Position numbers and translations under genes: made by a program
Assembly: GCA_040904825.1 (NCBI GenBank)
Contig: JBBDSU010000030.1
Location: 1 to 64,000 of the forward strand
Source: JBBDSU01 sp040904825
GTDB lineage: Bacteria; Actinomycetota; Nitriliruptoria; Nitriliruptorales; Nitriliruptoraceae
Length of the DNA: 64,000 bases
Direction: 5' to 3'
Notes under the pieces: generated by a model
Databases searched by the model: none
The model's input: the letters and a program-made list of their open reading frames with translations, nothing else
What the model was told of the DNA's origin: nothing
Part shown: positions 61,830 through 64,000 of the stretch, one piece after another
Layout: each line of letters begins with the position of its first letter
How positions within the stretch are numbered: the first letter of the stretch is position 1

Positions 61830-63143
61830 GTGGCATCGACCCACGACGATGGCGCCTCGCCTTCGACATCGGGTGACGTGAGCCTGTCGACCGGTCGGGC
61901 GATGGTCCGCCCGATGCTTGTGGCATCGCTGACGACCGTGACAGCCACCTTGCCGCTGTTTCAGATCGGGGCGCTAGCCGTCCAGATCACCGACGAACTG
62001 GCCTTTGGTGCCGCAGCACTGGGAACCGCGGCCGGCATGGCCCAAGCAATGCGCGCGCTTGTCGGTGCCCCTGTCGGACGCCTCGTCGACCGGCTCGGAG
62101 CGACGACCTCGTTGCGCATCGGCGTGGGAATTTCGGCGACCGCTTCACTTGGCATCGCCACCACCGCGTTCAACTGGTGGTCGCTGGTCGCGTGGATGCT
62201 GCTGGCCTCCGTGGGCCACACCTTCACCCAGCCTGCTGCCAACAGATTCATGATCAACCGCGTCCGAGCGAGCCGGCTCGGCATTGCGTTCGGCGTCAAG
62301 CAGTCGGGCCCACCGACCTCAACGATGATCGCCGGGCTGAGCGTGCCCATCCTGGCGGTGACCGTCGGGTGGCGCTGGGCCTACATCCTTGCAGCGGCGA
62401 TTGCAGTTGCCGTGCTCCTGTTCATTCCTCGCAGCACTACGACGAAAGCCGACCGAAAATCCCAGCGCAAGAAGAGGTCCGCACCACTGCCGCCTTTGCG
62501 GGACCGATCGACACTGTTCGTCATCGCCATCGGCTTCGGGCTTGGGTTCTTGGCCAGCGCTGTGATCATCACGTTCTATGTCGATTCGGCCGTACGAGCC
62601 GGCGTGAGCGAGGAAATCGCCGGAACCATGTTCGCAGTGGCCAGCGTCGCATCGATCATGGTGAGACTGTCGATCGGTGTCGCATGCGACCGCACGAAGT
62701 TCCATCCCTTCAGGATGTGCGCGATTCTGCTGATGATCGGCACGCTCGGCCATGCGATGTTCGCCACGGCGATCCCGTGGGTGATGTCGGTGGGAGTCAT
62801 CGTGGCGCTCGCCGGAACCTGGGGATTCCCCAGCGCCTTCTGGCTCGGATTGATGCGCGCATATCCCGAAGGTCCAGGCCGGGTCACCGGACTGATGGCC
62901 CCTGCCGTGCTCGTCGGTGGCGGCCTCGGCCCCATGGCGTTCGGTTTGATCGCCGAAACCATCAGCTACCGAGCCGCATGGACCGCCGGCGCATGCATCT
63001 CGTTCGCCGCGTCGCTGGGCCTGGTGTGGTCAGCGCGGCGTCTTGACCGGCGTGATACCTCCGACCGCGCAACCGCCAGCCAAAACGCCCAAACGATCGA
63101 AGCCGACGTCGAACCTCAGTCGAGCAACGACCATACGCCGTGA
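61830..63143 (+). CDS. MFS transporter
   Basis: 437 residues from GTG 61830, GGAGG nine bases upstream; the open frame from 61623 is not protein-like and overlaps the divergent dcd start. About twelve hydrophobic segments. GAPVGRLVDRLGATTSLRIG is the loop 2-3 motif. VKQSGPPTSTMIAGLSVP is like cyanate/nitrate-type or sugar-acid transporters, not decisive. The tail is polar. Substrate unknown. Confidence 0.8.
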   Translation: MASTHDDGASPSTSGDVSLSTGRAMVRPMLVASLTTVTATLPLFQIGALAVQITDELAFGAAALGTAAGMAQAMRALVGAPVGRLVDRLGATTSLRIGVGISATASLGIATTAFNWWSLVAWMLLASVGHTFTQPAANRFMINRVRASRLGIAFGVKQSGPPTSTMIAGLSVPILAVTVGWRWAYILAAAIAVAVLLFIPRSTTTKADRKSQRKKRSAPLPPLRDRSTLFVIAIGFGLGFLASAVIITFYVDSAVRAGVSEEIAGTMFAVASVASIMVRLSIGVACDRTKFHPFRMCAILLMIGTLGHAMFATAIPWVMSVGVIVALAGTWGFPSAFWLGLMRAYPEGPGRVTGLMAPAVLVGGGLGPMAFGLIAETISYRAAWTAGACISFAASLGLVWSARRLDRRDTSDRATASQNAQTIEADVEPQSSNDHTP

Positions 63144-63244
63144 CCGTCGCCTTGAGCTGCGTAGTCTCAGACCCATTGCGCGTTGCCGCGCCGAATACCC
63201 GCCGAGTACCTTTGTCGAACCAGACGGCCCATCGGCTGGGATTT

Positions 63245-63315
63245 GCGGGTGTAGTTCAATGGTAGAACACGAGCTTCCCAAGCTCGGAACGGGGGTTCGA
63301 TTCCCCTCACCCGCT
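63245..63315 (+). tRNA. tRNA-Gly (anticodon CCC)
   Basis: Acceptor arm GCGGGTG (63245-63251) pairs with CACCCGC (63308-63314). The D-arm contains GTTCAATGGTAGAAC, the anticodon stem CGAGC/GCTCG encloses the loop TTCCCAA with anticodon CCC, and the T-arm has GGTTCGATTCC. The discriminator base is T; CCA is not encoded. It decodes GGG. Confidence 0.97.
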
Positions 63316-63596
63316 CCGAGGTGCGAGCACAGCATCGTCATTCTCTTGTTGCGTCCGCAGGCACGGTCCTTTGGCTCAGCGCCAGTCCACGCGTAAACCC
63401 TCGTCGTCTGACATCGTGTGCGGTACGGTGCCTTCAGAATGACGGCCCAGACCCTGCCGGACTTCGGGTTATCGGAGCCTGTCTCTGACAGCGCTCTGCC
63501 GGGAATGAGATCCGCCCACGCGGCGCATTCGGCAGTTGCGCCGTCGCTGACCTCCCTGACCCGTTGCCACCGCACGTGATCTTCGGGAGGCCTAGC

Positions 63597-63674
63597 GTGA
63601 ACCGCACCGTCATGTTTATCTTCGCCATCATTGGCATCGTTGTCGTCGTGTTCTGGGTCATCGACCGGATCTGA
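63597..63674 (+). CDS. 25-residue single-helix membrane peptide
   Basis: GTG 63597 follows GGGAGG by six bases, and the frame ends at TGA 63674. The product begins VNRTVMFIFAIIGIVVVV and ends in FWVIDRI, so it is nearly all one transmembrane helix with a polar start and a charged end. No family recognised. Stands alone between tRNA-Gly and the last genes; the 281 bases between tRNA and this gene hold no other feature. Confidence 0.6.
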   Translation: MNRTVMFIFAIIGIVVVVFWVIDRI

Positions 63675-63731
63675 CGACCCAGGCAGGACAACTCGCACGG
63701 TCCTGCAATCTGACTTCCGCCCGGCTTGAAA

Positions 63732-63899
63732 TCACGCGTACGGGCGATTTGTGCTGTCCAACGGCAGGGCCGGGCGGCCACCACCTGACAGGGTTTCGAT
63801 TCGTTCGTCATCGATGAGCGGCCTGCCCACGCGATCGGTGCGAACGATTTCGCTCAGGAGGTCACGACGGCGCGCCAACAGGAATAACACCGGCCTCAC
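63732..63899 (-). CDS. Possible small hypothetical protein
   Basis: A 55-codon frame from GTG 63899, with fairly normal composition (VLFLLARRRDLLSEIVRTD, then RPLIDDERIETL). No good ribosome binding site and no recognised family. The same frame extends to 63989, but that part is antisense to the metallophosphoesterase gene. It would be divergent from that gene. May be spurious. Confidence 0.3.
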   Translation of the reverse strand: MRPVLFLLARRRDLLSEIVRTDRVGRPLIDDERIETLSGGGRPALPLDSTNRPYA

Positions 63900-63939
63900 G
63901 CCCTCTGGGCCATAGGGTGCGCGTTGACCTGGAGGGGTG

Positions 63940-64000
63940 ATGAAGAGGATCGTGCTGTTTTCTGACCTGCATCTGGACGCGACATTCACGTGGGCGCCAC
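63940..64000 (+). CDS. Metallophosphoesterase, N-terminal part (cut by window edge)
   Basis: The ATG at 63940 follows GGAGGGG. The first 20 residues, KRIVLFSDLHLDATFTWAP, include the DxH metal motif (SDLHLD) of calcineurin-like phosphoesterases, in the form common in SbcD/YhaO-type DNA repair nucleases. The rest lies outside the window. Confidence 0.75.
   Translation, partial: MKRIVLFSDLHLDATFTWAP

Noticed and set aside
1..64000. CRISPR array, prophage, insertion sequence or integrated element
   Set aside because: No spaced direct repeats, transposase, integrase or phage structural genes were seen; the single tRNA has no repeated 3' end nearby.

Overview
The window is high-GC DNA from an actinobacterium. 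The evidence is the dnaK-grpE-dnaJ-hspR-clpB operon with a MerR-type HspR, a DasR-like GntR regulator with a DasR-type operator, an LALTG (class E sortase-like) sorting signal, an EtfD-type membrane FeS protein and frequent GTG/TTG starts. The class cannot be fixed from sequence alone; a non-Streptomyces, environmental lineage such as Acidimicrobiia or a neighbour is my inference. Two runs of exactly 100 N (34163-34262 and 44191-44290) show that this is a draft scaffold, probably a metagenome or draft assembly. I saw no rRNA, insertion sequence, prophage or CRISPR array; there is one tRNA (Gly-CCC).

Layout. 1-6.5 kb: a DUF4446 fragment, then a branched-chain amino acid/amide type ABC importer (livH-livM-livG-livF, a DsrE-like gene on the other strand, and the binding lipoprotein), closed by a strong bidirectional hairpin. 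6.5-11.1 kb: purC, a secreted amidase, molybdopterin genes (mocA-like, moaB/mog) and an MFS exporter. 11.2-20 kb: a complete amino-sugar phosphotransferase locus. Seven minus-strand genes (EIIC, EIIB, EIIA, SIS protein, GntR regulator, HPr, EI) diverge from nagA and a SIS-type deaminase across an operator that overlaps the nagA promoter. 20-26.5 kb: an M81-peptidase remnant, moaA, a moaD-moaE fusion, an MBL-rhodanese protein, purD and purA. 26.7-33.3 kb: small membrane proteins, an MFS transporter, a ProA-like dehydrogenase, dodecin and a CrtI-like flavoprotein. 33.7-37.4 kb: a wall-anchored beta-helix protein whose 3' end overlaps a large LuxR-type regulator. 37.7-46.9 kb: a purine permease and the HspR heat-shock operon with its operator. 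47-51.8 kb: a beta-hydroxyacid dehydrogenase, an EtfD-like oxidoreductase, a pore-less voltage-sensor-like protein and LemA. 52-59 kb: an uncharacterised biotin-dependent acyl-CoA carboxylase cassette with a CoA-transferase and a GntR regulator. 59-64 kb: DUF2207, dcd, an MFS transporter, tRNA-Gly, a 25-residue membrane peptide and the start of a metallophosphoesterase gene.

How the genes work together. The PTS locus can take up and phosphorylate a sugar with its own EI and HPr, then deacetylate and deaminate the product toward fructose-6-phosphate. The 52-59 kb cassette holds a CoA-transferase to activate an acid, plus biotin carboxylase, carrier and two carboxyltransferases to carboxylate the thioester. 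The most interesting candidates for undescribed biology are this cassette, the assignment of a UlaA/SgaT-type permease to amino sugars, the LivH with a fused secreted domain, the pore-less voltage sensor coupled to EtfD, and the surface protein/regulator pair with overlapping 3' ends.
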